A stretch of DNA of 64,000 nucleotides from Streptomyces phaeofaciens (GCF_014648915.1 NZ_BMSA01000016.1:162781-226780), one strand, 5' to 3'; positions 44,283-52,905 are shown, counted from the stretch's first letter. Translations and numbers: made by a program. The notes: generated from the sequence alone by a model not told the origin.

Positions 44283-45440
44283 CTAGCGAAGTCCCGTGGA
44301 CCTGCGCAGGGCCGCCTGGATGAGCCGGTCCACCAGCTCCTCGTAGCTGATCCCGCTCGCCTGCCACATCGCCGGGTACATCGAGATCGGGGTGAAGCCC
44401 GGCATCGTGTTGATCTCGTTGATGACGAAGTCGCCGTCCTCCGTGAGGAAGAAGTCGGCGCGGACCAGGCCCTCGCAGGAGGCCGCCTCGAAGGCGTCCA
44501 CCGCGAGCCGCTGGACCTCTGCCGTCTCCTGCGGGGTCAGCGGGGCCGGGACGAGGCCCGGGGTCGAGTCGATGTACTTCGCCTCGAAGTCGTAGTACGC
44601 GTGCGCGTCCGGCGGCGGGATCTCGGCCGGGACGGAGGCCCGCGGGCCGTCCTCGAACTCCAGGACGCCGCACTCGATCTCACGGCCCCGCAGCGCCGCC
44701 TCGACCAGGATCTTGGGGTCGTGGCGCTGGGCCTCGGCGATCGCCTCGTCCAGGTCCGCGAGGTCGTCGACCTTGGTGATGCCGATCGACGAACCCGCGC
44801 GCGCGGGCTTCACGAAGAGCGGCCAGCCGTGCTCGCCCGCGAAGTCGATGATCTTCTTGCGGGCGGCGGACTCGTCGCGCTCCCACTCGCGCGGCCGGAT
44901 CACCACGTACGGGCCCACCTTGAGCCCGAAGGAGGTGAACACCCGCTTCATGTACTCCTTGTCCTGGCCGACGGCCGAGGCGAGCACGCCCGAGCCGACG
45001 TACGGGACGCCGGAGAGCTCCAGCAGGCCCTGAAGGGTGCCGTCCTCGCCGTAGGGGCCGTGCAGGACGGGGAAGACGACGTCGACCTCGCCGAGCGCCT
45101 TGGGCACCGATCCCGGCTCGCTGTAGACGACTTCGCGGTTCGCGGGGTCGACGGGAAGCACCACGCCGCCCTCCTGCGACTCGGCGAGCGACTCGATGTC
45201 GGGCGTACGGCGGTCGGTGATCGCCATGCGCTCCGGGTCGTCGGCGATGAGGGCCCAGCGCCCGTCCCTGGTGATGCCGATCGGCAGGACCTCGTACTTG
45301 GTCCGGTCGATCGCCTTGAGGACGGCGCCGCCGGTGACCACGGAGATCCCGTGTTCGGAGCTGCGGCCGCCGGACACGACGGCCACACGCGGCTTGCGAG
45401 ACGGCTGCTCGGGGCTCTGGGGGAGGTTCTCGGTGCTCAT
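44283..45440 (-). CDS. ddl: D-alanine-D-alanine ligase
   Basis: ATP-grasp ligase making the D-Ala-D-Ala dipeptide of peptidoglycan. The 385-residue protein has GGRSSEHGISVVTGG (N-terminal signature), HGPYGEDGTLQG, ARAGSSIGI, and NEINTMPGFTPISMYP. The segment FEAKYIDSTP keeps the Tyr that distinguishes D-Ala-D-Ala ligases from vancomycin-resistance D-Ala-D-Lac ligases. The ATG at 45440 follows a normal start region. It sits 92 bp downstream of gpsA, in a likely plsC-gpsA-ddl cluster. Confidence 0.96.
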   Translation of the reverse strand: MSTENLPQSPEQPSRKPRVAVVSGGRSSEHGISVVTGGAVLKAIDRTKYEVLPIGITRDGRWALIADDPERMAITDRRTPDIESLAESQEGGVVLPVDPANREVVYSEPGSVPKALGEVDVVFPVLHGPYGEDGTLQGLLELSGVPYVGSGVLASAVGQDKEYMKRVFTSFGLKVGPYVVIRPREWERDESAARKKIIDFAGEHGWPLFVKPARAGSSIGITKVDDLADLDEAIAEAQRHDPKILVEAALRGREIECGVLEFEDGPRASVPAEIPPPDAHAYYDFEAKYIDSTPGLVPAPLTPQETAEVQRLAVDAFEAASCEGLVRADFFLTEDGDFVINEINTMPGFTPISMYPAMWQASGISYEELVDRLIQAALRRSTGLR

Positions 45441-45532
45441 ATCGGCATGAGAGTACCCGGTGGTAGTGCCCCGACACAGCGTCGGATCCGTTGCTCGCGC
45501 GGGGTGTCCCCGCGGCGGCCGAACGGCGTCGC

Positions 45533-46543
45533 TCAGCGTCGTTCGGGCTTCGCGCTGCGCGACATCAGCTCCTTGAGCGCGACCACGGGCGGCTTGCCCT
45601 CGTGGACGATGTCCACGACCGTCTCGGTGATGGGCATGTCGACCCCGTGCCGGCGGGCCAGATCCGCCACCGACTCGCAGGACTTGACGCCCTCGGCGGT
45701 CTGCCGGGTGACCGCGATGGTCTCCTCCAGGGTCATGCCCTTGCCGAGGTTGGTGCCGAAGGTGTGGTTGCGGGAGAGCGGCGAGGAGCAGGTGGCCACC
45801 AGGTCGCCGAGGCCCGCGAGGCCGGAGAAGGTGAGCGGGTCGGCGCCCATCGCCAGGCCGAGCCGGGTGGTCTCGGCGAGGCCGCGCGTGATGAGGGAGC
45901 CCTTGGCGTTGTCGCCGAGCCCCATGCCGTCCGCGATGCCGACGGCCAGGCCGATCACGTTCTTGACCGCGCCGCCCAGCTCACAGCCGACCACGTCGGT
46001 GTTGGTGTACGGACGGAAGTACGGCGTGTGGCAGGCGGCCTGGAGCCGCTGGGCGACGCCCTCGTCGGTGCAGGCGACCACGGCGGCGGCCGGCATGCCG
46101 GAGGCGATCTCGCGCGCCAGGTTGGGTCCGGTGACCACGGCGACGCGGTCCCGGCCGACCTTGGCGACGTCCTCGATCACCTGGCTCATCCGCATGGTCG
46201 TACCGAGTTCGACGCCCTTCATCAGCGAGACGAGGACGGTGCCCGGGGCGAGCAGCGGGGTCCACTCGGCGAGGTTGGCGCGCAGCGTCTGCGAGGGGAT
46301 CGCGAGGACGGTGAAGTCGGCGTCGCGGGCGGCCTCGGCGGGGTCGGCGGTGGCCCGGAGGTTCTCGGGGAGGGCGACGCCGGGGAGGTAGTCGGGGTTG
46401 GTCCGGGTGGAGTTGACCGCGTCGGCGAGCTCGGCGCGGCGCGCCCAGAGCGTCACCTCGCAGCCCGCGTCGGCGAGGACCCTGCCGAAGGCGGTCCCCC
46501 AGGATCCGGTGCCGAAGACGGCCGCCTTGACGGACTTGCTCAC
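45533..46543 (-). CDS. gpsA: Glycerol-3-phosphate dehydrogenase GpsA
   Basis: NAD(P)H-dependent formation of sn-glycerol 3-phosphate for phospholipids. The 336-residue enzyme has the Rossmann loop AVFGTGSWGTAFGRVLA, VTGPNLAREIASGMPAAAV, and ELGGAVKNVIGLAVGIADG (catalytic Lys region). GTG start (46543, VSKSVKAAV) with GGGGGA upstream. Its first 4 bases overlap the plsC stop (GTGA), so translation is coupled. Confidence 0.96.
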   Translation of the reverse strand: MSKSVKAAVFGTGSWGTAFGRVLADAGCEVTLWARRAELADAVNSTRTNPDYLPGVALPENLRATADPAEAARDADFTVLAIPSQTLRANLAEWTPLLAPGTVLVSLMKGVELGTTMRMSQVIEDVAKVGRDRVAVVTGPNLAREIASGMPAAAVVACTDEGVAQRLQAACHTPYFRPYTNTDVVGCELGGAVKNVIGLAVGIADGMGLGDNAKGSLITRGLAETTRLGLAMGADPLTFSGLAGLGDLVATCSSPLSRNHTFGTNLGKGMTLEETIAVTRQTAEGVKSCESVADLARRHGVDMPITETVVDIVHEGKPPVVALKELMSRSAKPERR

Positions 46544-47358
46544 TTGGTGCTCTCCCCCTCGTGACTGCCCTGTGTCTCGTGACTGCCCTGCGTCTCGTGA
46601 CCGGCCTGCGTCTCGGTACCGGTCTGCGCCTGGGTCCGGCGCCGCTGCTCGATCCGCTCCTGCCGCGGGTCGTAGGGCGTCTTTGGCGCCTGCTCGCCGC
46701 GGATCTCCTCCAGCTGGCGGGTGACGGCGGCCATGATGACCTCGGTGGCCTCCTTGAGGACCTCCGCGGTCATCTCCAGGCCGTAGAAGCGCGAGAGGTC
46801 CACGGGCGGGCCCGCGAGCACCCGGTGGGTCTTGCGCGGGAAGAACTGGGGCTTGCTGCTGTACGGCGGCAGCAGCTCGTTGGCGCCCCACTGGGCGACC
46901 GGGATCACCGGGCACTTGGTCTGCAGGGCGACCCGCGCGGCGCCCGTCTTGGCCGTCATGGGCCAGCCGTTCGGATCGCGGGTGATGGTGCCCTCGGGAT
47001 AGAACGCGACGCACTCGCCACGTTCCACGGCGTCGATCGCGGCCCGGAAGGCGCTGAGCGCGTCGGTGGACTCGCGGTACACGGGGATCTGCCCGGTGCC
47101 GCGCATCGCGGCGCCGACGAACCCCTTCTTGAACAGCCCGCTCTTCGCCAGGAATCGCGGCACGCGTCCGGTGTTGTACTGGAAGTGCCCGTAGGCGAAG
47201 GGGTCGATGTGCGAATTGTGGTTCACCGCGGTGATAAAACCGCCGTCGGCCGGAATGTGTTCCATTCCGCGCCAGTCCCGCTTGATCAGAACCACCAGCC
47301 AGGGTTTGCACAGGACCGCTGCAAAGCGGTACCAGAAGCCGATTCTGCGGCGGGGCAC
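46540..47358 (-). CDS. plsC: 1-acylglycerol-3-phosphate acyltransferase PlsC
   Basis: Acyltransferase making phosphatidic acid. The 272-residue protein has NHNSHIDPF (catalytic HX4D), the EGT box in FYPEGTITRDP and PVIPVAQWG. The C-terminal about 35 residues (QAQTGTETQAGHETQGSHETQGS) are a Thr/Gln/His repeat encoded by 18-bp tandem units and unlikely to be catalytic. It is first gene of a plsC-gpsA pair: glycerol-3-phosphate synthesis and its acylation. Divergent from cofC (157-bp gap). Confidence 0.93.
   Translation of the reverse strand: MPRRRIGFWYRFAAVLCKPWLVVLIKRDWRGMEHIPADGGFITAVNHNSHIDPFAYGHFQYNTGRVPRFLAKSGLFKKGFVGAAMRGTGQIPVYRESTDALSAFRAAIDAVERGECVAFYPEGTITRDPNGWPMTAKTGAARVALQTKCPVIPVAQWGANELLPPYSSKPQFFPRKTHRVLAGPPVDLSRFYGLEMTAEVLKEATEVIMAAVTRQLEEIRGEQAPKTPYDPRQERIEQRRRTQAQTGTETQAGHETQGSHETQGSHEGESTK
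46558..46629 (-). repeat. 18-bp tandem repeat at plsC 3' end
   Basis: Four 18-bp units, ctcgtgactgccctgtgt and diverging copies (ctcgtgaccggcctgcgt, ctcggtaccggtctgcgc), encoding the ETQGSH/GTETQA repeats of PlsC. The plsC stop and gpsA start follow within 20 bp. Confidence 0.85.
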
Positions 47359-47514
47359 GCGGACACCTTCCCTCTAGGACTTCTCTCCGGAACCTGTGAG
47401 CCGCACAAGTGTCGCTCCGGGCCGCCGGTCTGTCGAGAACACCGTACGCCCGCCCGCCCGACCGGCGGATGGGCCGGGTGACAATGGCCGCGACAAGAGA
47501 GGGGCGGTACGCCG

Positions 47515-48153
47515 GTGCAGTGGACCTTGGTCATACCCCTGAAACCCTTGGCACTCGCCAAGAGCAGGCTCGCGGACACCGCCACGGACGCCCTGCGCCC
47601 CGGCCTCGCCCTCGCCTTCGCCGAGGACACCGTGACGGCGGCGCTGGCCAGCGCGGCCGTACGGGATGTGGCGGTCGTCACGGACGACACCCTGGCCGGA
47701 CACGCCCTGGCCGAGCTGGGCGCCCGTATCGTCCCCGACACGCCCCGGGCGGGCCTGAACGCCGCTCTGGCGCACGCGGCGGCCGTCGTCCGCGGATCGC
47801 GCCCCGATTCCCCCCTCGCGGCTCTCAACGCCGATCTGCCGGCACTGCGCCCGCCGGAATTGACCCGGGTCCTGGACGCGGCCGCGGAATTCCCGCGCGC
47901 TTTTCTGCCCGATGCGGCCGCAATCGGCACCACCCTTCTCGCGGTGACACCCGGCAGGGAATTGCTTCCCGCATTCGGTACGGATTCCCGTTCCCGGCAC
48001 CGCGCCTCGGGCGCCGAGGAACTCCGCCTCACCGCCGTGGATTCCGTACGGCAGGACGTGGACACCGGCGCCGATCTGCGGGTGGCGCTCGCCCTGGGAG
48101 TGGGCCCTCGGACGGCCGCGGTGGCCGCGCGGCTCCTGGGGATCGGGCAGTAG
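47515..48153 (+). CDS. cofC: 2-phospho-L-lactate/phosphoenolpyruvate guanylyltransferase CofC
   Basis: Coenzyme F420 biosynthesis: transfers GMP to phospholactate or phosphoenolpyruvate. A 212-residue nucleotidyltransferase with VIPLKPLALAKSRLAD (nucleotide-binding loop), ALNADLPALRPPEL (metal-binding) and FGTDSRSRHRASGAEEL. The GTG at 47515 starts VQWTLVIPLK. The other F420 genes are not here. It has a small gene 9 bp downstream and is divergent from plsC. Confidence 0.93.
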   Translation: MQWTLVIPLKPLALAKSRLADTATDALRPGLALAFAEDTVTAALASAAVRDVAVVTDDTLAGHALAELGARIVPDTPRAGLNAALAHAAAVVRGSRPDSPLAALNADLPALRPPELTRVLDAAAEFPRAFLPDAAAIGTTLLAVTPGRELLPAFGTDSRSRHRASGAEELRLTAVDSVRQDVDTGADLRVALALGVGPRTAAVAARLLGIGQ

Positions 48154-48162
48154 GCTGCGGAC

Positions 48163-48369
48163 ATGCAGGCCACCGCATACACGTACGACCCCGACAGCCG
48201 CAGCGGACAGGTGCTCCTGGACGACGGCACGCCGGTGCCCTTCGACGCGCCGGCGTTCGACGCGGGCGGCCTGCGGCTGCTGCGGCCGGGCCAGCGGGTG
48301 CGGATCGAGACCGAGGGCGAGGGGGACGCCCGGCGGATCGTCCTCGTGACCCTGCACACCTTCTACTGA
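48163..48369 (+). CDS. Small conserved OB-like protein
   Basis: A 68-residue protein resembling cold-shock/OB-fold polypeptides (YTYDPDSRSGQVLLDDGTPVPF, then RVRIETEGEGDARRIVLVTL), though it lacks the RNP motifs. It starts 9 bp after cofC, so it is co-transcribed. Function unknown. The stop is embedded in an 18-bp tandem repeat. Confidence 0.75.
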   Translation: MQATAYTYDPDSRSGQVLLDDGTPVPFDAPAFDAGGLRLLRPGQRVRIETEGEGDARRIVLVTLHTFY

Positions 48370-48421
48370 GCCCAGGGGTTCTGCCGAGCCCAGGGGTTCT
48401 CCTGAGACCAGAGGTTCTCCT
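48368..48421. repeat. 18-bp tandem repeat at the end of the small OB-like gene
   Basis: Three consecutive units gagcccaggggttctgcc, gagcccaggggttctcct, gagaccagaggttctcct. The first base pair of the array is part of the TGA stop codon of the OB-like gene. The array sits before the hupS terminator. Confidence 0.85.
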
Positions 48422-48463
48422 GAGGACGGGACCCGTTGGGCGACGCGCCTCCGGACACGCCGC

Positions 48464-48492
48464 GGGCCGGACTCCGAGAGGAAGTCCGGCCC
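48464..48492. terminator. Hairpin between OB-like gene and hupS
   Basis: Ten-bp perfect stem gggccggact/agtccggccc with a 9-base loop, in the gap between two convergent genes (hupS stop 46 bp away). Confidence 0.75.
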
Positions 48493-48537
48493 GGCGCGTG
48501 AGTGCCCTTGCTGCCTCGTGCCCGGTGGGCGGTGTGC

Positions 48538-49212
48538 CTAGCGGGCGGTGGCCTTCTTGGCGGTGGTCTTGCGAGCGGTCGACTTCTTGGCGGGGGCCTT
48601 CTTGGCCGTCGCCTTCTTCGCCGGGGCCTTCTTGGCGGTCGTCTTCTTGGCGGCGGCCGTCTTGGCGGTGGTGGCGGTCTTCTTCGCGGCCGGCGTCGCC
48701 TTCTTGGCGGTGGTCTTCTTCGCGGCCGCGGTGGTCTTCTTCGCCGCCGCCGTCGTCTTCTTCGCGGCCGCGGTGGTCTTCTTCGCCGCCGCCGTCGTCT
48801 TCTTCGCGGCCGCCGAGGCCTTCTTCGCCGGGGCGGCCTTCTTCGCGGCGGCCTTCTTGACCGTGGCGGACGCGCCGCCGGTCAGGCTGCCCTTGGGGGC
48901 CTTCTTGACGGCGACCTCGCCACCGCGCGGGAGCTTCTTCGAGCCGCTCACCAGGTCCTTGAACCCCTGACCGGCGCGGAAGCGCGGCACGGACGTCTTC
49001 TTGACCCGAACCCGCTCGCCCGTCTGAGGGTTGCGAGCGTAGCGGGCCGGCCGGTCGACCTTCTCGAACGAACCGAAGCCGGTGACCGAAACTCGGTCTC
49101 CGGCGACGGTCGCGCGGACGATGGCGTCCAGGACCGCGTCGACCGCCTCGGCGGCCTGCTGGCGGCCGCCCAGCTTGTCGGCAATCGCTTCTACGAGCTG
49201 CGCCTTGTTCAC
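48538..49212 (-). CDS. hupS: HupS, HU-type nucleoid protein with lysine-rich tail
   Basis: A 224-residue fusion. An HU domain (MNKAQLVEAIADKLG, DRVSVTGFGSFEKVDRPARYARNPQTG, 1-90) is followed by a long histone-H1-like tail of AAAKKTT and KKA repeats (about 110-224). In Streptomyces this HupS-type protein compacts spore nucleoids. The GTG at 49212 follows GGGGAAG. A promoter-like sequence lies 50 bp upstream. The tail is encoded by repetitive DNA, so length may vary. The other HU (HupA type) is not in this window. Confidence 0.95.
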   Translation of the reverse strand: MNKAQLVEAIADKLGGRQQAAEAVDAVLDAIVRATVAGDRVSVTGFGSFEKVDRPARYARNPQTGERVRVKKTSVPRFRAGQGFKDLVSGSKKLPRGGEVAVKKAPKGSLTGGASATVKKAAAKKAAPAKKASAAAKKTTAAAKKTTAAAKKTTAAAKKTTAAAKKTTAKKATPAAKKTATTAKTAAAKKTTAKKAPAKKATAKKAPAKKSTARKTTAKKATAR

Positions 49213-49263
49213 GTCTTCCCCTTCGGAGACCTCGCCAGAACGAAAGTGTTCAAGCTTTTTCGC

Positions 49264-49292
49264 ACGTTAGGCAGATATATACCGCAAATCAA
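49264..49292 (-). promoter_or_regulatory. Putative hupS promoter
   Basis: On the minus strand TTGATT, 17-bp spacer, TAACGT, ending 52 bp before the hupS start. It matches a sigma-70-type (HrdB) layout. The flanking bases are AT-rich (atatata), which fits. Confidence 0.55.
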
Positions 49293-49349
49293 ACACGAAA
49301 CGGGCTAATCACCCTTGTGCCGCAACGAACTCGGCTGCTTTGGAGGCGA

Positions 49350-49580
49350 TCAACGCTCCTCTTCGGGGATGCGCCCCTCGTCGAGGTCCGCCATGAACCG
49401 CTCCAGCCGCCTTGTCGCGTCGGCGAGATCGTGCTTGGCCGCGGCCGTAATGACCAGCAGCTTCCGGGTCAGCGCCATCCGTACGCCCTCCGGGACTTGC
49501 AGTGCGCGCACTGTTGCGTGCGCTTCCTTGAGTTGGTTCGCGACCGCCGTATAGAGCTCGAGTTGGCCGTCGTGTTCCAT
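49350..49580 (-). CDS. Small conserved protein of unknown function
   Basis: A 76-residue, mainly helical protein (ELYTAVANQLKEAHATVRALQV, then KHDLADATRRLERFMADLDEG), with no known domain that I recognise. ATG at 49580. It lies upstream of and in the same direction as hupS, across a 137-bp gap that contains the hupS promoter. Conserved position suggests a real gene. Confidence 0.65.
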   Translation of the reverse strand: MEHDGQLELYTAVANQLKEAHATVRALQVPEGVRMALTRKLLVITAAAKHDLADATRRLERFMADLDEGRIPEEER

Positions 49581-49764
49581 GCACAGATTGTGCCATCTGG
49601 GGCGAGTTGTCGCCCGCCCAGGGGGCAACTGCCGCCTCCAACGGCCCTTTCGGCAGCCCCGGACGACATCCGTGCACAAGGCGCGTACCCCGGCAACCAC
49701 CGTCCTAACGTGGGAAGTTGGGAGAAACGGCGAAGGCTCCCGGGGCCGTGAGGGGGCAGAAACA

Positions 49765-49799
49765 GCCGTACCCCCGATCGGTCCGATCGGGGGTACGGC
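49765..49799 (-). terminator. Hairpin downstream of leuD
   Basis: Sixteen-bp perfect stem, gccgtacccccgatcg and its complement, with a 3-base loop, 42 bp after the leuD stop on the minus strand. No T-run. It probably ends the leuCD transcript. Confidence 0.8.
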
Positions 49800-49840
49800 A
49801 GGGGTCTCGCGGTGGCCGAAAGTCGACCGGCGGCGGCGGG

Positions 49841-50434
49841 TCAGGCCTGGAGCGTCCGCGGCTTGAAGGACGGGCGCTTGGCCTCGTAGGTCGCGATGTC
49901 GCCCTCGTTCTGGAGGGTGATGGAGATGTCGTCCAGCCCGTTCAGCAGCCGCCAGCGGGAGTTCTCGTCCAGCTCGAAGGAGGCGGTGATCCCCTCGGCG
50001 CGCACCTCGCGGGCCTCGAGGTCGACGGTGATCTCGGCCTGCGGGTCGCGCTCGGCGAGCTCCTGCAGCGCGTCCACGATCTTCTGCTCCAGAACCACCG
50101 TGAGCAGGCCGTTCTTCAGCGAGTTGCCGCGGAAGATGTCGGCGAAGCGGGAGGAGATCACGGTCTTGAAGCCGTAGTTCTGGAGCGCCCAGACGGCGTG
50201 CTCACGGGAGGAGCCGGTACCGAAGTCGGGGCCGGCCACCAGGACGGTCGCACCCTGCCGCTCGGGCTGGTTGAGGATGAAGGACGGGTCCTTGCGCCAG
50301 GCCTCGAACAGTCCGTCCTCGAACCCGTCCCGCGTGACCTTCTTGAGCCAGTGAGCAGGGATGATCTGGTCGGTGTCGACGTTGGAGCGGCGCAGCGGGA
50401 CGGCCCGGCCGGTGTGCGTGGTGAATGCTTCCAT
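49841..50434 (-). CDS. leuD: 3-isopropylmalate dehydratase small subunit
   Basis: Small subunit of the leucine-pathway isomerase, 197 residues, with VDTDQIIPAHWLKK (substrate loop) and GPDFGTGSSREHAVWAL (the classic DFGxGSSREHA signature). It pairs with LeuC, whose stop is 6 bp upstream. Translation of the two is likely coupled. Confidence 0.97.
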   Translation of the reverse strand: MEAFTTHTGRAVPLRRSNVDTDQIIPAHWLKKVTRDGFEDGLFEAWRKDPSFILNQPERQGATVLVAGPDFGTGSSREHAVWALQNYGFKTVISSRFADIFRGNSLKNGLLTVVLEQKIVDALQELAERDPQAEITVDLEAREVRAEGITASFELDENSRWRLLNGLDDISITLQNEGDIATYEAKRPSFKPRTLQA

Positions 50435-50440
50435 GACTGT

Positions 50441-51868
50441 TCAGACTCCAGCGGGCGCGGGGGTGTCGGCGGACAGGTCGGCGGGGGACGCCAGGTGGCC
50501 CAGGACCGCCGTGGCGGCCGCGACCTGCGGAGACACCAGGTGCGTACGGCCACCCTTGCCCTGCCGGCCCTCGAAGTTGCGGTTGGAGGTGGACGCGGAG
50601 CGCTCACCGGGGGCCAGCTGGTCGGGGTTCATGCCCAGACACATCGAGCAGCCCGCGTGCCGCCACTCGGCGCCGGCCTCCTTGAAGACGACGTCCAGGC
50701 CCTCGGAGACGGCCTGGAGACCGACCCGCGCGGAACCGGGGACGACCAGCATCCGTACGCCGTCGGCGACTTTGCGGCCCTTGAGCAGCTCGGCGGCGGC
50801 GCGCAGGTCCTCGATGCGGCCGTTGGTGCACGAACCTACGAAGACGGTGTCGACGTTGATGGACTTCAGCGGCTGCCCGGCCGCCAACCCCATGTACTCC
50901 AGGGCCTTTTCGGCGGCGAGGCGCTCCGAAGCGTCTTCGTACGAAGCCGGGTCGGGGACCTCGCTCGAAAGCGGCGCTCCCTGGCCGGGGTTGGTGCCCC
51001 AGGTGACGAACGGCGACAGTTCCTCGGCCTTGATGACGACCTCGGCGTCGAACTCGGCGTCCTCGTCCGTCCTCAGCGTCTTCCAGTACGCGACGGCGGC
51101 GTCCCAGTCCTCGCCCTTGGGGGCGTGCGGGCGGCCCTCGAGGTAGGCGAAGGTCGTCTCGTCGGGGGCGATCATGCCCGCGCGGGCGCCGGCCTCGATC
51201 GACATGTTGCAGATGGTCATCCGGGCCTCCATCGAGAGCTTCTCGATGGCGGAGCCGCGGTACTCCAGGATGTAGCCCTGGCCGCCGCCGGTGCCGATCC
51301 GCGCGATGATCGCCAGGATCAGGTCCTTGGCGGTGACGCCGTCGGGCAGCTCGCCGTCGACCGTGATCGCCATGGTCTTGGGGCGGGCCAGCGGCAGGGT
51401 CTGGGTGGCCAGCACGTGCTCCACCTGGGAGGTGCCGATGCCGAACGCCAGACCGCCGAAGGCGCCGTGCGTGGAGGTGTGGGAGTCGCCGCAGACGACG
51501 GTCATGCCCGGCTGGGTCAGACCCAGCTGCGGGCCGACGACGTGCACGACACCCTGCTCGACGTCGCCCAGCGGGTGCAGCCGGACACCGAACTCGGCGC
51601 AGTTCTTGCGCAGCGTCTCCAGCTGGGCGCGGGAGACCGGGTCGGCGATGGGCTTGTCGATGTCGAGGGTCGGGGTGTTGTGGTCCTCGGTGGCGATGGT
51701 GAGGTCGAGGCGCCGCACCGGACGACCCGCCTGACGGAGTCCGTCGAAGGCCTGCGGGCTGGTCACCTCGTGCAGGAGGTGCAGATCGATGAAGAGGAGG
51801 TCGGGCTCGCCCTCGGCGCGCCGGACGACGTGGTCGTCCCAGACCTTCTCCGCGAGTGTCCTACCCAT
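50441..51868 (-). CDS. leuC: 3-isopropylmalate dehydratase large subunit
   Basis: Large subunit with the [4Fe-4S] cluster, 475 residues. Cluster cysteines are present (GSCTNGR and GCSMCLGMNPD). Signature TVVCGDSHTSTHGAFG and the C-terminal SASTSNRNFEGRQGKGG. Converts 2-isopropylmalate to 3-isopropylmalate with LeuD. The ATG at 51868 follows GGAGGG, typical for Streptomyces. It is divergent from ndgR, the known regulator of leuCD. No leader peptide attenuator was recognised. Confidence 0.97.
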   Translation of the reverse strand: MGRTLAEKVWDDHVVRRAEGEPDLLFIDLHLLHEVTSPQAFDGLRQAGRPVRRLDLTIATEDHNTPTLDIDKPIADPVSRAQLETLRKNCAEFGVRLHPLGDVEQGVVHVVGPQLGLTQPGMTVVCGDSHTSTHGAFGGLAFGIGTSQVEHVLATQTLPLARPKTMAITVDGELPDGVTAKDLILAIIARIGTGGGQGYILEYRGSAIEKLSMEARMTICNMSIEAGARAGMIAPDETTFAYLEGRPHAPKGEDWDAAVAYWKTLRTDEDAEFDAEVVIKAEELSPFVTWGTNPGQGAPLSSEVPDPASYEDASERLAAEKALEYMGLAAGQPLKSINVDTVFVGSCTNGRIEDLRAAAELLKGRKVADGVRMLVVPGSARVGLQAVSEGLDVVFKEAGAEWRHAGCSMCLGMNPDQLAPGERSASTSNRNFEGRQGKGGRTHLVSPQVAAATAVLGHLASPADLSADTPAPAGV

Positions 51869-52002
51869 CGCTTTCCCTCCGGCCGGCCATGATGCGCCGG
51901 CCCATCTAGAGATCTTGTGGAGGCAACGCCCACGCCCCTGTACCCGGGCATCCGCCGCCAGGCCCGCCGGTCCGCGGGCCGCCATGCATCCAAGGGTTGC
52001 GC

Positions 52003-52042
52003 GTCTCACGGAAAAATGAACTTGCGTTTCACAGAGTGAGAC
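52003..52042. promoter_or_regulatory. ndgR-leuC divergent operator region
   Basis: Contains gtctcac at 52003-52009 and, downstream, gtttcac-aga-gtgagac (52026-52042), where the last arm also pairs with the first gtctcac. The dyad lies 15-54 bp before the ndgR start and 135-174 bp before leuC, where an IclR-type regulator would control both promoters. It is a candidate NdgR site, not shown experimentally here. Confidence 0.55.
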
Positions 52043-52056
52043 GGGAGTATCGTTGC

Positions 52057-52773
52057 ATGGACAACAGTAGCGGCGTCGGCGTCCTGGACAAGGCAGCCCT
52101 TGTCCTGAGCGCCCTGGAGTCCGGTCCGGCCACCCTCGCAGGCTTGGTCGCTGCCACCGGACTCGCACGACCCACGGCCCACCGCCTGGCCGTGGCTTTG
52201 GAGCACCACCGTATGGTGGCGCGCGACATGCAGGGCCGTTTCATTCTCGGCCCCCGTCTGGCCGAGCTGGCCGCGGCCGCCGGTGAGGACCGTCTCCTCG
52301 CCACCGCGGGCCCGGTGCTCACGCACCTTCGTGACATCACGGGCGAGAGCGCGCAGCTCTATCGCCGCCAGGGCGACATGCGTATCTGCGTCGCCGCGGC
52401 GGAACGCCTGTCCGGCCTTCGGGACACGGTCCCGGTCGGCTCCACGCTCACGATGAAGGCCGGCTCCTCGGCGCAGATCCTGATGGCCTGGGAGGAACCG
52501 GAGCGCCTGCACCGCGGCCTCCAGGGCGCCCGCTTCACGGCGACGGCCCTGTCGGGCGTACGGCGCCGCGGCTGGGCCCAGTCCATCGGCGAGCGCGAGC
52601 CGGGCGTCGCGTCCGTCTCCGCGCCCGTGCGCGGCCCGTCCAACCGCGTGGTGGCCGCCGTGTCCGTCTCCGGCCCCATCGAGCGCCTGACCCGCCACCC
52701 GGGCCGGATGCACGCCCAGGCGGTCATCGACGCCGCCGCCCGCCTGTCGGAGGCCCTGCGCCGCACGGGCTGA
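52057..52773 (+). CDS. ndgR: IclR-family regulator NdgR
   Basis: A 238-residue IclR-type regulator with an N-terminal winged helix (VLDKAALVLSALES, then GLARPTAHRLAVALEHH), and a C-terminal effector-binding domain (VPVGSTLTMKAGSSAQILMAW). In S. coelicolor NdgR activates leuCD and amino-acid-dependent growth and antibiotic control. The ATG at 52057 is the family start. It is divergent from leuC, which is the expected target arrangement. Its own operator overlaps the shared gap. Confidence 0.93.
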   Translation: MDNSSGVGVLDKAALVLSALESGPATLAGLVAATGLARPTAHRLAVALEHHRMVARDMQGRFILGPRLAELAAAAGEDRLLATAGPVLTHLRDITGESAQLYRRQGDMRICVAAAERLSGLRDTVPVGSTLTMKAGSSAQILMAWEEPERLHRGLQGARFTATALSGVRRRGWAQSIGEREPGVASVSAPVRGPSNRVVAAVSVSGPIERLTRHPGRMHAQAVIDAAARLSEALRRTG

Positions 52774-52905
52774 GTCCGGGTGACGCCCCTGTCGGGACGA
52801 GCCGGCCTCAACGCCGCGGCAGGCTCCTCCCCGACTCGGCGGACACGCCCTGGACAGCCCCGGACAAGACCCTGGAGCCCCGAGGGAGCCCAGGACAGCC
52901 CAGCC

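Noticed and set aside
51869..52056. Leucine attenuator or T-box upstream of leuC
   Set aside because: No leader peptide rich in Leu codons and no T-box anti-terminator structure are visible. NdgR control explains the layout.
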